A DNA stretch of 64,000 nucleotides from Balanoglossus misakiensis (Eukaryota > Hemichordata): contig CM082586.2 of assembly GCA_040954595.2 (NCBI GenBank), positions 5,766,001-5,830,000 of the forward strand. The letters are read 5' to 3'. The notes under the pieces are model-generated. The model worked only from the letters and a program-made list of their open reading frames with translations. It did not search any database and had not been told where the DNA came from. This document shows, in pieces, positions 26,880 through 48,959 of this stretch (position 1 is its first letter; every line of letters begins with the position of its first letter). Both the position numbers and the translations under genes were made by a program.

Positions 26880-26978
26880 GTGCTATCGTATTGTGATAGC
26901 CTTCATGGTGATTATCAAATACAGTGTTCTGTGAAGGTTCTTCGTGTTGTAGATATCTAGATCTAGATTTTTGGATGG
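26880..26978. repeat. Direct repeat of about 95 bp, copy 1
   Basis: Starts GTGCTATCGTATTGTGATAG and ends TCTAGATTTTTGGATGG. It is nearly identical to 27,198-27,290 apart from a 6-base indel beside a GTTCT repeat and one A/G change. A separate 22-bp sequence (GTGAACTTGAATCAAGTTTC and two more bases) flanks it at 26,855-26,876 and 26,978-26,999. Confidence 0.85.
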
Positions 26979-27197
26979 TGAACTTGAATCAAGTTTCTGG
27001 TTTTTGTACAAACCTACCAACTTGATGCAGTCAGGTCAGTGATTGATACTAGTGAACATACTCGGGTACATTAGGAGAGAGATATGTGCCTGGCAGGCAG
27101 AAAAGTGAAATCCTTCACAATCTGATAATACATCATTGTGTACTTAATATACAGTCATTACCAGGCACACATGACTGTGATGAGATACACTACACAC

Positions 27198-27290
27198 GTG
27201 CTATCGTATTGTGATAGCCTTCATGGTGATTATCAAATACAGTGTTCTGTTCTTCGTGTTGTAGGTATCTAGATCTAGATTTTTGGATGG
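27198..27290. repeat. Direct repeat of about 95 bp, copy 2
   Basis: Second copy of the element at 26,880, in the same orientation, 318 bp downstream. It contains the internal palindrome TCTAGATCTAGA. No coding potential was seen. Confidence 0.85.
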
Positions 27291-30200
27291 GAGCAAGCTT
27301 TTTAATCATAGTGTGATGTAATCACGCAATATTTTTATACTCTTTTTAACATATCAAATGTGATGACTTTGAACTCAAAGGGGTCTTGTGAACATTCCAT
27401 GAAGGTACATGTGAAGCTTTATCTCAGTTTGTACCAGGTACATGTAGATGATGAGTGTTGTTTACGTTAATAGATTTCAAACTGACATATACTCTAGTCA
27501 ACCTTAGGAAATCAGGTTATTAATTTTTGTGAAATACTCATTTCCAATGTTAAATGTTTCGTGGTTCATAGGTATTAATCCTTTGAACTCTCACCCACTG
27601 GTGACCTATGACCTTATAATTTTCTTGGTGGCCAGATTGAAAGGGTTAAAGGAACCAAGCTTTAGAATAGCATTTGTTTTTATTACAAGATTCATATCAG
27701 GCAATCAAATCGTGATAGTACTTCAAGTATATATTTTGACACGTTTGTGATGTTATGCGTAGTTTCAGTTTGTGTCCACAGTTTTTTTTGTGTGTGTATG
27801 AGCCGTACCCAGTTTGTTCTCAGGTCCTTCAGGGAAATGATCATGTGAATTGCATAGATCATAAATTAATTATAACAAATGTTAATTCAGGCTGGCAGCT
27901 ATTGTAGGAACTGTGAATTCCAAAGAATATCATTTTTTGTCACTGCCAGTTTGAGAAAGCACAACAGCCTTTAGTAAAAACGAGACAAACTTATTTATTG
28001 ATGATTGGTGTCGCTGTTTCTTTTGCCTAGAAAGTGCCTTCCCTGTTTGGTTGTTGTGTCGTCAGTGTGCTAGACCGTTCGAGTACACCATTAACCGGCG
28101 ACACCTGTTATATTCAATCATTGACGCCAGCAACACCAGGTTATAGTGCATGATTGATTCTCTGTTGATTGGAAAACTCAACGTAAAAACTTAAGGTATT
28201 TGCAGGGTACTGTGGATCCTGTAAGAAAAAGAGAAAAGATTCACTAGGTGTTAACTGTGGAATAAAGAAATGGAAATTTCGTTTTCTGAAATTATTATAG
28301 TTTATCTCGAGATGGACTGCCGAGAGTTTCATGTCATTTGGGGCAACGGTATCTTCAGATATAGAACAGCGCAACCAGCTGTAGGAAGAGTTAGGGGGTA
28401 CATGTATACCGTACACTCAGTGCCGATGGCCTCTGATTCGGATTCGCAGTACTACATCGACTCAGCGTAAGGGGCGCTAGCGTTAGCGCTGTTTCAAGGT
28501 GGATCGTCCGGTTGTTAATCGACAATGGCATCACTGATATCATTTAAGAAATATGTCATTTATGGTCTTATTGGAATTTAATGTCATAACTGCACTCAGC
28601 TCACTACGCTGAACATTTGGTATCCATGTTTTACTTGTTCAATGACGTCCCCCGGTAACGTTTATAATGATTGATTTGCTTATTTGGGAATCGCAAATAA
28701 AATTCGCTTCAGTCTTGACCGTACTTTCAATAATAATCGATGCATGAGCGTGCTAACGGGATCATACATTTATAGTTTTTTTTATACGCACGGTTCAGAA
28801 ACCATTAAAAATGCGAGACGATTTTCTGGATGTAACGCTTCGCCATCTGTTGCTATGGCAGCCTCTCAACGTTCATCTTCCATTTCATTTAATTATTCAT
28901 CAGGTTTTCTCATTTTATAAATGTACATAATAATTAACATGAACATTTTACTAGGTATATACGCATCTCTAGCATAAAACTGTGGTCTACCACTGATTTT
29001 GTAAACAAATATTCCACTTTTTGTTCAAAATTGATCTGGTGGGTTTCGGGTGCAAACTGGTGTAAGGAAATTCTGAAATGAACGCGTTACGTTCTGAAGA
29101 GTTCAAGAATAGTTTGTGTGTGTGTCTTTAGTTTAAATTCGCTCTTTGGTTTACGTGTTCGGCGATGGCCATTTGGGTCATTCCCTTTCATGTAATTGTC
29201 AATAACCCACTTATGATTGGCCATTAAACGCAATTGAAATAGACAACGTGGCAACGACGAGACGCGTATCCGCGCAACAAGTATTTGCCGCTTTCCCAGT
29301 GGAGTGCGCCGTGACCTCGCTGACCCTAGCCGGGCCTCACTGCGGCCGTTGTCTCTGACGATGCAAATTAACAAGGCTCCGTTGTCTCAGTGAATCTCGG
29401 AAGGTATTAAAGTGATAAAATTCCAATGCACGCCTCAGATAGTTCAGCAGATACATTGTATTAGGTTTAAATCGACCAGCTTCGTTCACACAGACGGTTG
29501 CTAAATATGCTAAAACCCAATCTACAACACGTTATGCGTTGTGGTTTGACCCCGCTCCCTTTAAAAAACGAAATGACAAGACTACGTTTTAATACCCAAA
29601 GGGACAAAAAAACAATGACCCGGTCATTGGAATACGTGACAACTTGAGATTTGCTTAATTGATGTTGTGGTCATTCTTTGGGAAACGTATAAATACCAAT
29701 TGTTATCAGTTGCCGTGGTATGTATGATAGGATAGCCGTACAACAGCTTAGAAGATTTACTTAAACCGGGTAACAATGCCACCCTAGAAATCCAAGCAAT
29801 CGACATTCAAAAGTTGTTTTGAGTGTTACTCTCCTCCAAGGATAGAAATAAACGTCCACACTGACCCGTGCTACGGTACTTGACAACCACGGCGTTGTCT
29901 GCAAATGCAGGTGTTTCTTTTCGAATAACCGTTACGTTTCGCCTTTTTGGTACCACGTGACACACATTTGGACGCCATCATTACTAGTATAGTGTTTTGC
30001 GTCCAGCGCATTTCATCTGACCCGGTAATTAACTACATATATACCCGCCCATAAGGACGATAATTACTGCAATTATGGTATAAAGTAATTAACCAGACGG
30101 CAATATTGCTGTCATCTGATCAGTTACCCTGGTTATGAGGGACCGCTCACCCAAATGGGCACTGAAATGATGATAGTGTCGTACGTTGAATGTGACACAG

Positions 30201-30879
30201 GCCCACTTGTATTGTTGTACACTGTGTACAGCAGTGGAGTAAAGGCGAACAAGGCTGGGGTCTCATAAAAGAAGATTTACTGCCCCATTGTAAATATATA
30301 TACTGTCTGCGTTCTGCTCTATATCGCGAAGAACAAAATACAGGCATTATTTACCAACACAGTGTGTATACTTTGTTCAGTATTAAGAGCTCTGTCCGTT
30401 CTATGGCACTCTGGGAACAAATATTACCTCTGAACTGCCATAAATTGAGATAATTGTGCGAAAATGTTTTGTTGTTGGCGAAGGTTGGACACTGTGGTCT
30501 GTAACTGTTTCACGGGACGATATATCACGCGTACAACTTCAAAGGGGTGTACTCTTTCTTTCTAGCGTTCAATGTTTAAGTGACCATATTAGTATGAAAG
30601 AAAGGTTGTACTTTTTTCTTTTACTCATATTTATTACTTTTTCCCCTTTGTATAATAACATTTAAAGCATTGTTTACATTTGCCTATTCTCTTCCATCGT
30701 GCCTTTGACCTACTGCCGTCAAGGTGCCATAGTTGACCTTCGTCGTTCTGCCAATGTGCGGGTTTGTCTCTGGTTCAACATTTCCATGTCACACACGTTG
30801 GCGTGACGACACTATTTGCCTGTTAAGTGAATCTATGATCTTTAATCATATTTAGATAAATACAATAAATTTGAAAAGC

Positions 30880-30902
30880 AAAAAAAAAATATATATATAT
30901 AT
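30880..30902. repeat. Poly-A followed by (AT)n
   Basis: Run of about ten A then about seven AT units. It might be the decayed tail of a retroposed sequence, but nothing recognisable precedes it. Confidence 0.6.
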
Positions 30903-32624
30903 CTGGTTTGAATCGTGGCATTGAAAAAAAATCACGGTCGGACATTTTTTGGTATAAACTCGGACGACAAACACCGGCACGACATTCTCTGAGAAGTTGG
31001 CGGATTGGCCAAGTCCGTATAACACCTCACGAGGAGGAATGCAACTTTCGAAACCATGGCAACCGCCTCATTTACGTCATTGGTGGGGATTGCCACTAAA
31101 TGTCGACAGGAATTGAATGCGCTAAACCATCAATTCAATTCGGACAACTCGGGTTCCATGGGAAGAATTTGTTGGTCCTCAGCTTTTTAATTGGACACTT
31201 TGTGGTAAAACTCGTTTCATTTGCCCCTCTTAACAATATTTCCCCCCGTCTTTATCCGAGGATTCACTGTTTTTAAGTGGCCCAGTGGTGCCTTACACAA
31301 ATCAGGCTCGCCACGTCAACCTTTGGCAAGTTGAGAGGACAGTGATTTGAAAGGGCCTTTGTGCCCTAGAATGTCTCGGTATTAAAGCGAACTGCGCAGA
31401 TCTATGAACCGGTAGACGGGCCGATTTCTGGCTATTGTGTACCGAGCCTTTAGATTATGGCATTTCGATACAGTTAATTGAGAAGAATTCCACGGTCTGA
31501 GATAGGCCTATACTGCGCAGTGTAAACACGAGGAGCACTCAGATCGAGAAAGGGCGAGATTTCAATAGCCGTTTCTTTCACCGCAAAAAGTTAATCTAGC
31601 TTAAGAGGAGTGAACGGTCGAAGAAATTGAATTACTAAGTCCAAAAACCGGCGGGGTTTTTGGCCGCGGCAAGTGAATGCCTCGGTTTGTGGGGCTGTGT
31701 GTGTCCGGCGTCTGGCTATAGAAATTTATTTACTTCGGTTTATTCGCCGCTGGTCGAAACTTGAATGTTTGGGGAGGTATCGCCGTGTCAGATCTTGACA
31801 CTTCGGGGTCACAACGCGGGACTCGTCGCCAGGAGATCTATGCAGACGCGCCGTTACTGGGATAAAGTAATGCAGGGCAACACAACGTCGAAATGTTGTG
31901 CGTTTGGACTCTAGACACAAACCGTCGTCTGCGGTCCGGGCAAGGCGTCACTGGAAAGCTTGAACGTCGATATTAATTATACCTTCCGTCGTTAAGGTGA
32001 AATATTGTCAAATTTGAGACTAATTGACTGCGACCGATTCATGAGGTAGAACCGGCGTGTTCGCGGCCTGCATGCGAGTGGACCTGTGGAGAGAGAGAGG
32101 TATTCGACCATGTCGCGGTATGAACGTCAATTTTTATTGTGCGCCAGCAAATAGATCCCGTAAAGCCCCCACGAGTACGTAACGTCGGTATCTAGGGAGT
32201 GAAGGAGGGTCTTCGTGTATATGCCATTTTTACACATGGATGTCTCAGGACTACAGACTGTTGGAGTACCTATCGTCCTTCACACCACCCAGGGACAGTT
32301 GGGGGTCTCCTGAGAGTCCGTGACTTTGGAAAGATCGTCATAGTTGGATGGTCGGCAACAGAGGGGGTCCGATTAGCGTTGAAACTCTATGCGGATTTAT
32401 AGATAAACACCGGACCTTCGCATTGTAACGCACCTCAATGAGGCGCGGTCAACTTGTGCAGTACAGTATAAGATGTAATCGGTCCCTGCGGTGATAGGAC
32501 ACAGGTATAACGGGACCCCGTTGTTTGTTAACGGTAACGTGATATAGTAGCCACGGGCCGCTCATATACAGTACCAACACAACGGAATACATGTATTGCA
32601 GTTTCTTGGTTTAAAGAAAAAAAA

Positions 32625-33653
32625 ATGGGCGACTCGGGTAACGCGGACGATGGCAGCAAGAACAGGAAAAACGGTGACAACCCCACAAATACGGTTGATT
32701 ACTGGACGCGCGCCATGGTGCAGAACATGAAGGAGGAAGCGCTGCTCGACCGAAAGATCGGGAAAATCGAGAAGGAGCACTCGCAGATCATCATACAGAT
32801 GACCTACACCCACCGACAGCTCACCGACAGACTCAAGCTGGTCAACTGGTACCACGAGAAGAAGAAAGAGCGCGAACGCGAGTCGCGCTCCAGCAGCGAC
32901 ACGTCGTCCAGCAGCGGCGGCAGCAGCCAGAACTCGCTGGACTTCCGCGACTTCAAGTCGGAACTGCGGGAGTACTGGGAGTGGAAGGAGCGGGCGGAGA
33001 TGCGGCGGGGCAAGAAGCACAAGCCCACGCTGGAGCCGGAGCTGCGAGAGCGAATGAAGCTGGAGATGAACTCCCTGCGACGGCCGCAGCCGCCGATACT
33101 CCCGCCGCTCATCAAGCCCAGCTTCATGTACCGGCAGTGGAAGAGGAAGAACAAGAAACTGATCAGGGCCAACCCGAAGTATCTGTTGGAGAAAAAGAAA
33201 ATGTACCTCATAGCCGAAGATGCCGAGGAGAAACAAAGGCGCGCTCAGGCTAACCAGGACAAATCAAATCGTGGAAAGTCTACAGCCACGAAAAACAGCC
33301 AAGGCGAGATTCAGTTGAAACGCCAACAAGTGCCTGCCGGGAAAGCGCTAAACTTTAATACAGAAAACAATAAGGGCAGATTGCCAACCCTGGAGGAAAA
33401 TGACATGGATGAATCGGACACCGAGGTGGATGGGATCCGGCGAAGCACGGTGGTGGCCGCGGGCGGAAGTGCGCGACGGTTCTCCGGCCACAAGACCGCG
33501 GCTCTCTTCAAAACTCGGGCCGAAGGAAGCCAGTCGCTGGCCATACCCAGACCGGCCAGTTCAACGGAGACAGTGACGGTCATCCCGTTGACTCCATCCA
33601 AAGACAGCAATCACGGTCTTAACGTGATTAGAGCCACGACTTCAATTACATGA
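32625..33653 (+). CDS. Uncharacterised single-exon protein, 342 aa, charged with coiled-coil segment
   Basis: I do not recognise this protein. The ATG follows an A-run (AAAAATGGG, a good start context) and the frame is open for 342 codons. GC-rich, CpG-rich codons differ sharply from the flanks, so it is very likely coding. By residue: 1-25 polar; about 30-85 a charged helix likely to form a coiled coil (NMKEEALLDRKIGKIEKEHS); 88-104 a serine/glycine stretch; 105-200 strongly basic and helical, containing the proline patch PQPPILPPLIKP (154-165); 200-342 low complexity and probably disordered, rich in Ser, Thr, Arg. There is no signal peptide or membrane span. The missing introns suggest a retrogene or a lineage-specific gene. 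The basic composition would suit a nuclear or cytoskeletal protein, but no function can be assigned. Confidence 0.8.
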   Translation: MGDSGNADDGSKNRKNGDNPTNTVDYWTRAMVQNMKEEALLDRKIGKIEKEHSQIIIQMTYTHRQLTDRLKLVNWYHEKKKERERESRSSSDTSSSSGGSSQNSLDFRDFKSELREYWEWKERAEMRRGKKHKPTLEPELRERMKLEMNSLRRPQPPILPPLIKPSFMYRQWKRKNKKLIRANPKYLLEKKKMYLIAEDAEEKQRRAQANQDKSNRGKSTATKNSQGEIQLKRQQVPAGKALNFNTENNKGRLPTLEENDMDESDTEVDGIRRSTVVAAGGSARRFSGHKTAALFKTRAEGSQSLAIPRPASSTETVTVIPLTPSKDSNHGLNVIRATTSIT

Positions 33654-33985
33654 TCTCTACACTTGACGACTTCAATCCGTCACCTTCGCAAAAAGTGTTG
33701 TATTTACCGCCAGTGTGGCTTTGATTGGGGAAATTGGGCACTGTTGAAATGTGGACAAAACCTCTGAAATTAGCACGACTCTGGTGTAATATCAGTTCAG
33801 TCATGCATTTCATTTGTTTTCTTTGTCGTTTGGTCACTTGTCGCTTTTGATTCTGAGTCATGTTTTAAACTAGTGTCAGAGTACGACCCGGACATGGATG
33901 ACCGCTTCGATTACAAAATGCTGTTACTGGTATTTGATTTTAGACTTTTGGAGGCAAGTAATCGGAGGAGGGTAATCTTTTCAAA

Positions 33986-33991
33986 ATTAAA
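33986..33991 (+). terminator. Possible polyadenylation signal ATTAAA
   Basis: ATTAAA variant 333 bases after the stop of the 342-aa gene; the nearest plausible signal seen. Confidence 0.3.
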
Positions 33992-36040
33992 ATGATGAAA
34001 TCTTGTAATGCTGACTGGGTCAAATCAGGGTTTGATTTCAGAGATTTTGTTCACATGCCAACGATATCCAATTATCCCCCAAGCTTTTTTCCAATAGCAT
34101 GCTAAACGTTTTCTCTAAGTCACATTCTATGGAAACGGGGGACATATATATACAAGGTACGAATGTTAGTACATTGTTAAAGTGAGGCGTTTTGGCCCCG
34201 TGCCATATCTGCAACCCTGATAGCCATCCACAGTATTGTTCATTCAAGAATTGTAATACCCGATTCATTACTGATGTGGTATATGATTGTTTTCTTGGCT
34301 ATCGAACCTTTCTTGTTATATTTAAGAACCACGTACCGTTATTAACGATACAACAACCGTTTTAACACATTTACAATTTCTTATATCGATACCAAAGCCC
34401 TGTCTGTTCCAGCCATCTTTAATATTATCGCTTTTGTTTACCTCAGTCAGTTACATACACGTATAAGCTAGGAGTCTAACAACTGATATACCCACCTCTT
34501 ATCATGTCAAACGTGTTATTACTCAACAATATATCAACACCCAGGGTTTTGTGTACACGTGCGATTAATAACCAATCTGCCCCATTCCATTGTGTGACAA
34601 TAGTTCCGTGTAAAACGTCTGATTACAAGGCTGGCGTGTTGAGCTGGTAGTTTACATAAATCAAACATTCTTTATCAAATTTGCGAGAATTATAGCGGCG
34701 TGCTTGTTTTGTTCACATGTTGACATGTTGAGTACTGGGTAATTTAGCATGTTGTTTGGAGTAGAGCAAGACATTGCGTTTGATACACCGACCAAGAAAG
34801 CCAAAAGTTACAGCTATTGTACGTGGAGAAGCAAATGACTACGTTTGATTCGACAGACGAGGCTAACGTGTTATACTTGTACGTAGACGGAAGTAGTTCC
34901 GGGTTCGGTGACGCTTCACTATACCGTAGTCTAGGAAACTAATCCACACAAATCACACTGGACCGCAATAATCCTCGGATGTTCAAAATCAAATCAATGC
35001 AACCGTTTTGTGTGAAGAGTGAGAATGTACTAAACATGATTGTACATACTTTTATAAGAGTGTACGTTTGTTATTATATTAAAGAAGGGAATTTGTGTAA
35101 TTAATTTGCAATGTCGTAAGTAAGACAACGTGGTTGACGTAAGCTTAGCTTATCAATCAATCGGTTGATCGATCGATCGACCAACTAATCAATCAACCAA
35201 CCAATCAATCAATCAATCAATTAATCAATCAATCAGCAAATCAATGATGCAACAGTCAGTCGATTAGTTGTTCATTGATTCATCCATCCAACCATCCATC
35301 CATCCAGTTTTGCCAAGATCCCATATAATTGAAAAGTTCCCGAACAGTTTCTTACCTAAAGGGGGCGCTGTTTTTCATCTTTGAAGTAACATATTCCGCT
35401 GAGACGGTGGTTGAGTGCATCTTGGTCAAAACAAAGTCACATGAGACACGTGAATCAAGATATGGACCGTCTATCTAGGCAAATGCTTAATGCATACAAA
35501 CTGGCCGATTACAGTATCATCATGGTTGTAGATTGTGTTCGACATAATTACAACAACGTTGGGAGTTTTTTTTCCAGTTGATAAGGCATCGCACAGCAAC
35601 ATCGGATTACCCGCTAACCTTGGAATGTTTTTTATACTTATCAAAAGAGAAACTTTGCTGCCCAACGACATTCCTATGGTTTACAATAAAAACCATGGTA
35701 ACACGCGCGCAGAAGCCTTCCTGTGAGATTTGTGTAATGTTTTCACGTTTGTGTATGTAAAAGCACACCCGTCAATTTGAATCAATAGCAAAACAGTTGG
35801 CCAAATCTCCAAGCGTAGAAGCTGAATTTTAAAACACACTCGTAATTGTATTGTGTTGCTAAAACAGAACAGACTACAAGGTCATCAAATCAAGCTGATA
35901 GTCTGTCAGACAGTCAGACAGACAGATAGCGCACAGACGAGACAGGACACTGCAGGCGTTTGCGTTACTCATTACACCGTTTTGTCGACGCTCAACACGT
36001 AGCACCGCCCCCAACGACAGTCAACTGACTTTCTGTAAAG
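33992..36040. other. Intergenic stretch, microsatellite only
   Basis: No gene is supported. The only structure noted is the CAAT/CATC repeat at 35,150-35,307. Confidence 0.45.
35150..35307. repeat. Imperfect (CAAT)n/(GATC)n and (CATC)n microsatellite
   Basis: Degenerate tetranucleotide tract: GATC units, then CAAT/CAAC units, then CATC units near its end. Confidence 0.8.
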
Positions 36041-36105
36041 GATAATGTACGAGTGGAGTGCAATCGTTCAATATCTGAACGATTGCACGACACGAGTACA
36101 TTATC
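36041..36105. repeat. 65-bp near-perfect palindrome
   Basis: Left arm 36041-36070 (GATAATGTAC...GTGCAATCGTTCA) pairs with right arm 36076-36105 at 26 of 30 positions around a 5-base loop. It shares the words GATAATG and GTGCAAT/ATTGCAC with the palindromic cluster at 36,858-36,910. Candidate terminal structure of a transposon or a palindromic regulatory site. Confidence 0.8.
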
Positions 36106-36317
36106 CGGCTTACAACACGTCGCAACATCTGTGATCTTGATATATGCTAAACAACTTCTCAATCACATCAACCAATCACAAGCGTCGCAAAATACACCTG
36201 CCAGGGTGTATGACTCATTTCGATTGGATACTTGTCAGCCATGGCATTTGTCACGTGGTCATTGAGGTGCCACGTTTCCATCATCATTCGGAACTCAACC
36301 TTCGACAGACAAACACC

Positions 36318-36662
36318 ATGGCCGAAAGTAGCGACGAGCACGTGCTTTTCATTACCCAGAGCACGTTCCGACACCCAAACGAAAGCGAAGGTGATGACGG
36401 TGGCGATATGGACTGGATTTTCCAAGATTTTGATAGCCTTATCGAAGATAGCGTACATAACCCAACGGTCACGGAAAGTGACTTGGCGAAAATGCAGCCC
36501 CCACTACACACATCCTCTTCTGTAAGTAGCAGCTCTCTTTTCAGCGTACAAGTCTCGAGCAACAGTTCGAAGTCAGCAAAGTGCTTCAAGGAAGTTTTGG
36601 TACGTCGAAAAAAAATCAAGCTTTCAGGTGAATCCGTGTGTGAGGTAGAAACGAACCCCTAA
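36318..36662 (+). CDS. Hypothetical acidic/serine-rich protein, 114 aa
   Basis: The frame opens at an ACCATGG start (protein begins MAESSDEHVLFITQ) and runs 114 codons to TAA; it can be extended upstream to 36144, but that part looks non-coding. Acidic residues dominate the first 60 positions (EGDDGGDMDWIFQDFDSLIE), followed by a serine-rich stretch and a short basic patch (VRRKKIKL) that could act as a nuclear signal. Two CCAAT-type boxes (about 36,170 and 36,220) and a CACGTG box (about 36,256) lie upstream, as in a polymerase II promoter. Palindromic clusters on both sides suggest it belongs to a small mobile element. A donor-like TTTTG/GTACGT at about 36,600 and acceptor-like GCAG near 36,687 could extend it. 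I recognise no family. Confidence 0.35.
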   Translation: MAESSDEHVLFITQSTFRHPNESEGDDGGDMDWIFQDFDSLIEDSVHNPTVTESDLAKMQPPLHTSSSVSSSSLFSVQVSSNSSKSAKCFKEVLVRRKKIKLSGESVCEVETNP

Positions 36663-36857
36663 CCAAAGGTTGACCCCTGCAGCGCAGAGATCACGACAAA
36701 GAAAGATGGACGAACCAAGTGTGTGCACCTGGAAGCAGTTCTTCCCGCCGGAGGCAGCATATCCTTCAAAATGGATAACAACTAATTTGCTTTGTATTTT
36801 TTTTACCTCCTGTCAAAGCTATCTTGTTTGTTGTAGTGAATCTTATTATGTCAGGTG

Positions 36858-36910
36858 CAGTGCAATATCCAGATATTGCACTGGTACCAGTGCATTATCA
36901 TAGATAATGT
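36858..36910. repeat. Palindromic cluster
   Basis: Perfect 12-bp arms CAGTGCAATATC / GATATTGCACTG (36858-36883), overlapping a second palindrome CACTGGTACCAGTG (36879-36892) and followed by ATTATCATAGATAAT. Its reverse complement, beginning GATAATGCACTGGTACCAGT, resembles the arm of the palindrome at 36,041. Confidence 0.75.
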
Positions 36911-37265
36911 CCCAAGAGAACAAAGAGTCTAGCACATGTAGTGTTGTAAATCTAAGTATACACCCACCGTCTACCGACCACGCACGGTGACATATCAAAT
37001 TAATATATTATCCTCCCACAATATAATTTGTAATCTAAATGTTTATACCAAACTTACAAACCTGAGAATCAAGCGTTTGGATGTTGCCTTGGCAGCGGCA
37101 TCCGTAGCCATCGTAACGGTGTCAGTTTCGTCAGAATGCGTCTTTGTACTAGAGTTTGATGCCGTGGGTTCGAGTCACACGATGTATATATACTCATACA
37201 TCACATTCTGGTTGTCTGTTAACGCCGCTATATATGAAGGCAGCAGCGTAGACTAGCCAAGGTGA

Positions 37266-37271
37266 TTTATT
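37266..37271 (-). terminator. Possible polyadenylation signal AATAAA
   Basis: AATAAA on the minus strand about 760 bases after the stop codon of the arrestin-domain gene; the first canonical signal seen downstream. Confidence 0.35.
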
Positions 37272-38031
37272 GCACAGATCGTATTTCCAGGCATCGATTT
37301 GTCATGCGTTGACAAATCTGTCACCGCTGTAAAGACATGACAAATGATTGCCCATTGATGCCCTACCTTTGATCCAGACATCTATGAACCTGCCATGATC
37401 AACCTGTCTCTGTATCAATACCTCTAATCTGTTCGTAGAAGGTAAAATGATCTACCTAATTTCTTGTCAATACCTGCATTGTAACAATTTCCAATTATTT
37501 TCCTATTTCACGGTTTTGAAGAGACAGTAGCTGTAATTCTTGATCATTTGACATCAGACTGATATTTTTCTGTGCCAGTGTATGAATTACAGTTCCTCTA
37601 CTTCCTACCCTGAGAAAGAAGGTATTCTTCTTATCAAACAGTTTCTCTGTTTTCATTGCTGACATAATGATAATTATGCAAATAACATGCATGCTTCCAA
37701 TTTCCTTTCCCCACCCTCTCCTCTCCTATGCATAGCCTTTTCTGGTTTTAGCTTCTGTTTTATACAATCTCTGTTGCCACTGGTTTCGTCCTTTCGCCGA
37801 TCGGAATTATGTCTCGACGCAAGATGTTTAGTATGTAGGTGATAGAAAAAGCGACACAATTTAAGAAAATGTTTAAAAATCTATTTAAATCACCAATATG
37901 TACATCAGAATCAAGAAAGCCTTGGGCTTCAAGTTCAAGTTGTTGCTGTCGTTCGGTGAACGTGGACGGATGTCTGTCGAGTGTCGGACGGTGTTTTACA
38001 AATGCATTGTTTTGATATCCCCGGCGGTTGC

Positions 38032-47934
<9,903 letters not shown>

Positions 47935-48300
47935 CTGAGAATGCAGGGACGCAAATCGAAAAGAAATAACGTTAACATGATAGGGATGAACCACTGTACA
48001 CAACGTGACGTGTCTATTGGCAACCTGCGCCAGCACAATATAGAACGTTTCTAGGTGCGCGGCCAATTGTCTAGCGTGTTCTTTTCTGCGCAACTCGTGA
48101 ACAATGACTATTTTCCGTAATTTAATTTGTTAAAAGAGATTATAATGCCATAGGCCTACTGTAGTTACATATTCGTTTTAACTTGATGAAAATAACGCAA
48201 AACTTTTTTTCAGAATGAAATTTCGCTATTGTTTTCCTTTATTTTGAAATGCTTTGACGTATATGTATTTACGCACGTATGCGTTATGCTTGTAATACCA

Positions 48301-48470
48301 ATGATGATGATGATGTTTTTGTTGTTGTTGCTGCTGCTGTTGTTGCTGATGATGATGATGGTGGTGATAATGATGATGTTGTTTTTGTTGTTGTTGTTGT
48401 TGCTGATGATGCTGATGATGATGCTGATGATGGTGCTGATACTGATGATGATGATGATGATGATGATGAC
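48301..48470. repeat. Complex (ATG)n/(TTG)n microsatellite at the LINE 3' boundary
   Basis: ATG, TTG and CTG triplets, ending in about nine clean ATG units. On the LINE sense strand it reads as (CAT)n immediately after the element's 3' end. Reading frames through it give only homopolymers and are not genes. Confidence 0.95.
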
Positions 48471-48588
48471 TTTTTTTTGACTTTTGAAAATAATCCTTTA
48501 TTGCGTAATATAAAAATTATTTACACTTTATTGAAATGCAAAAGAATTCAAAAATTCAGACTAAAATAATTCAAAGTGAACATTATTC

Positions 48589-48768
48589 CAGGGTTGAAGG
48601 ATTTACAACTGATACATAGTCCAGGGTTGACGGCAGAGAAGTATTGCAGAGTTGACGGCAGCTACATGTATGTACTGCAGGGTTGACAGCATAGATGTAA
48701 TACAGGGTTGAAGGCCGAGATGTACTGTAGGGTTGACGGCAGAGATGTATCCTAGGTTAGACGACGGG
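48589..48768. repeat. Degenerate minisatellite in the LINE 3' region
   Basis: Six or so imperfect units of about 25 bp built around CAGGGTTGACGGCAGAGATG. It lies between the ORF2 stop and the microsatellite, so it is part of the element's 3' untranslated region. Confidence 0.75.
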
Positions 48769-48959
48769 AACGTTACAGCAGTAATGAGGCTGAAATGAGA
48801 AAAAAGTGTGTAACCCTCTGACGAATGGGCGAACCATGTTGGGATGGTTCCCGTGAGGAGTACGGAGCCCAATCCCAAACGTCAGCATTGTAGCCTATTG
48901 CTCCAATGAAAGCGTGTGTGTAAGTGTTTATCATTATTACACAGAACTAGTACAAGTGA

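Larger units (their letters stand above)
26736..32624. other. Intergenic stretch, no supported gene
   Basis: AT-rich sequence with only short unsupported frames. It carries the 95-bp direct repeat listed separately and an A/AT run at 30,880-30,902. From about 31,400 to 32,600 GC and CpG content rise by eye, which fits a promoter region for the single-exon gene that starts at 32,625. Confidence 0.45.

Noticed and set aside
32562-33236. 224-codon minus-strand frame
   Set aside because: Antisense of the 342-aa gene; leucine-rich and without motifs.
37150-37180. GGTTCGAGTC, similar to a tRNA B box
   Set aside because: No matching A box, acceptor stem or anticodon arm could be folded around it.
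48229-48569. Frames coding runs of Met/Leu or Asp/Val
   Set aside because: Translations of a triplet microsatellite.
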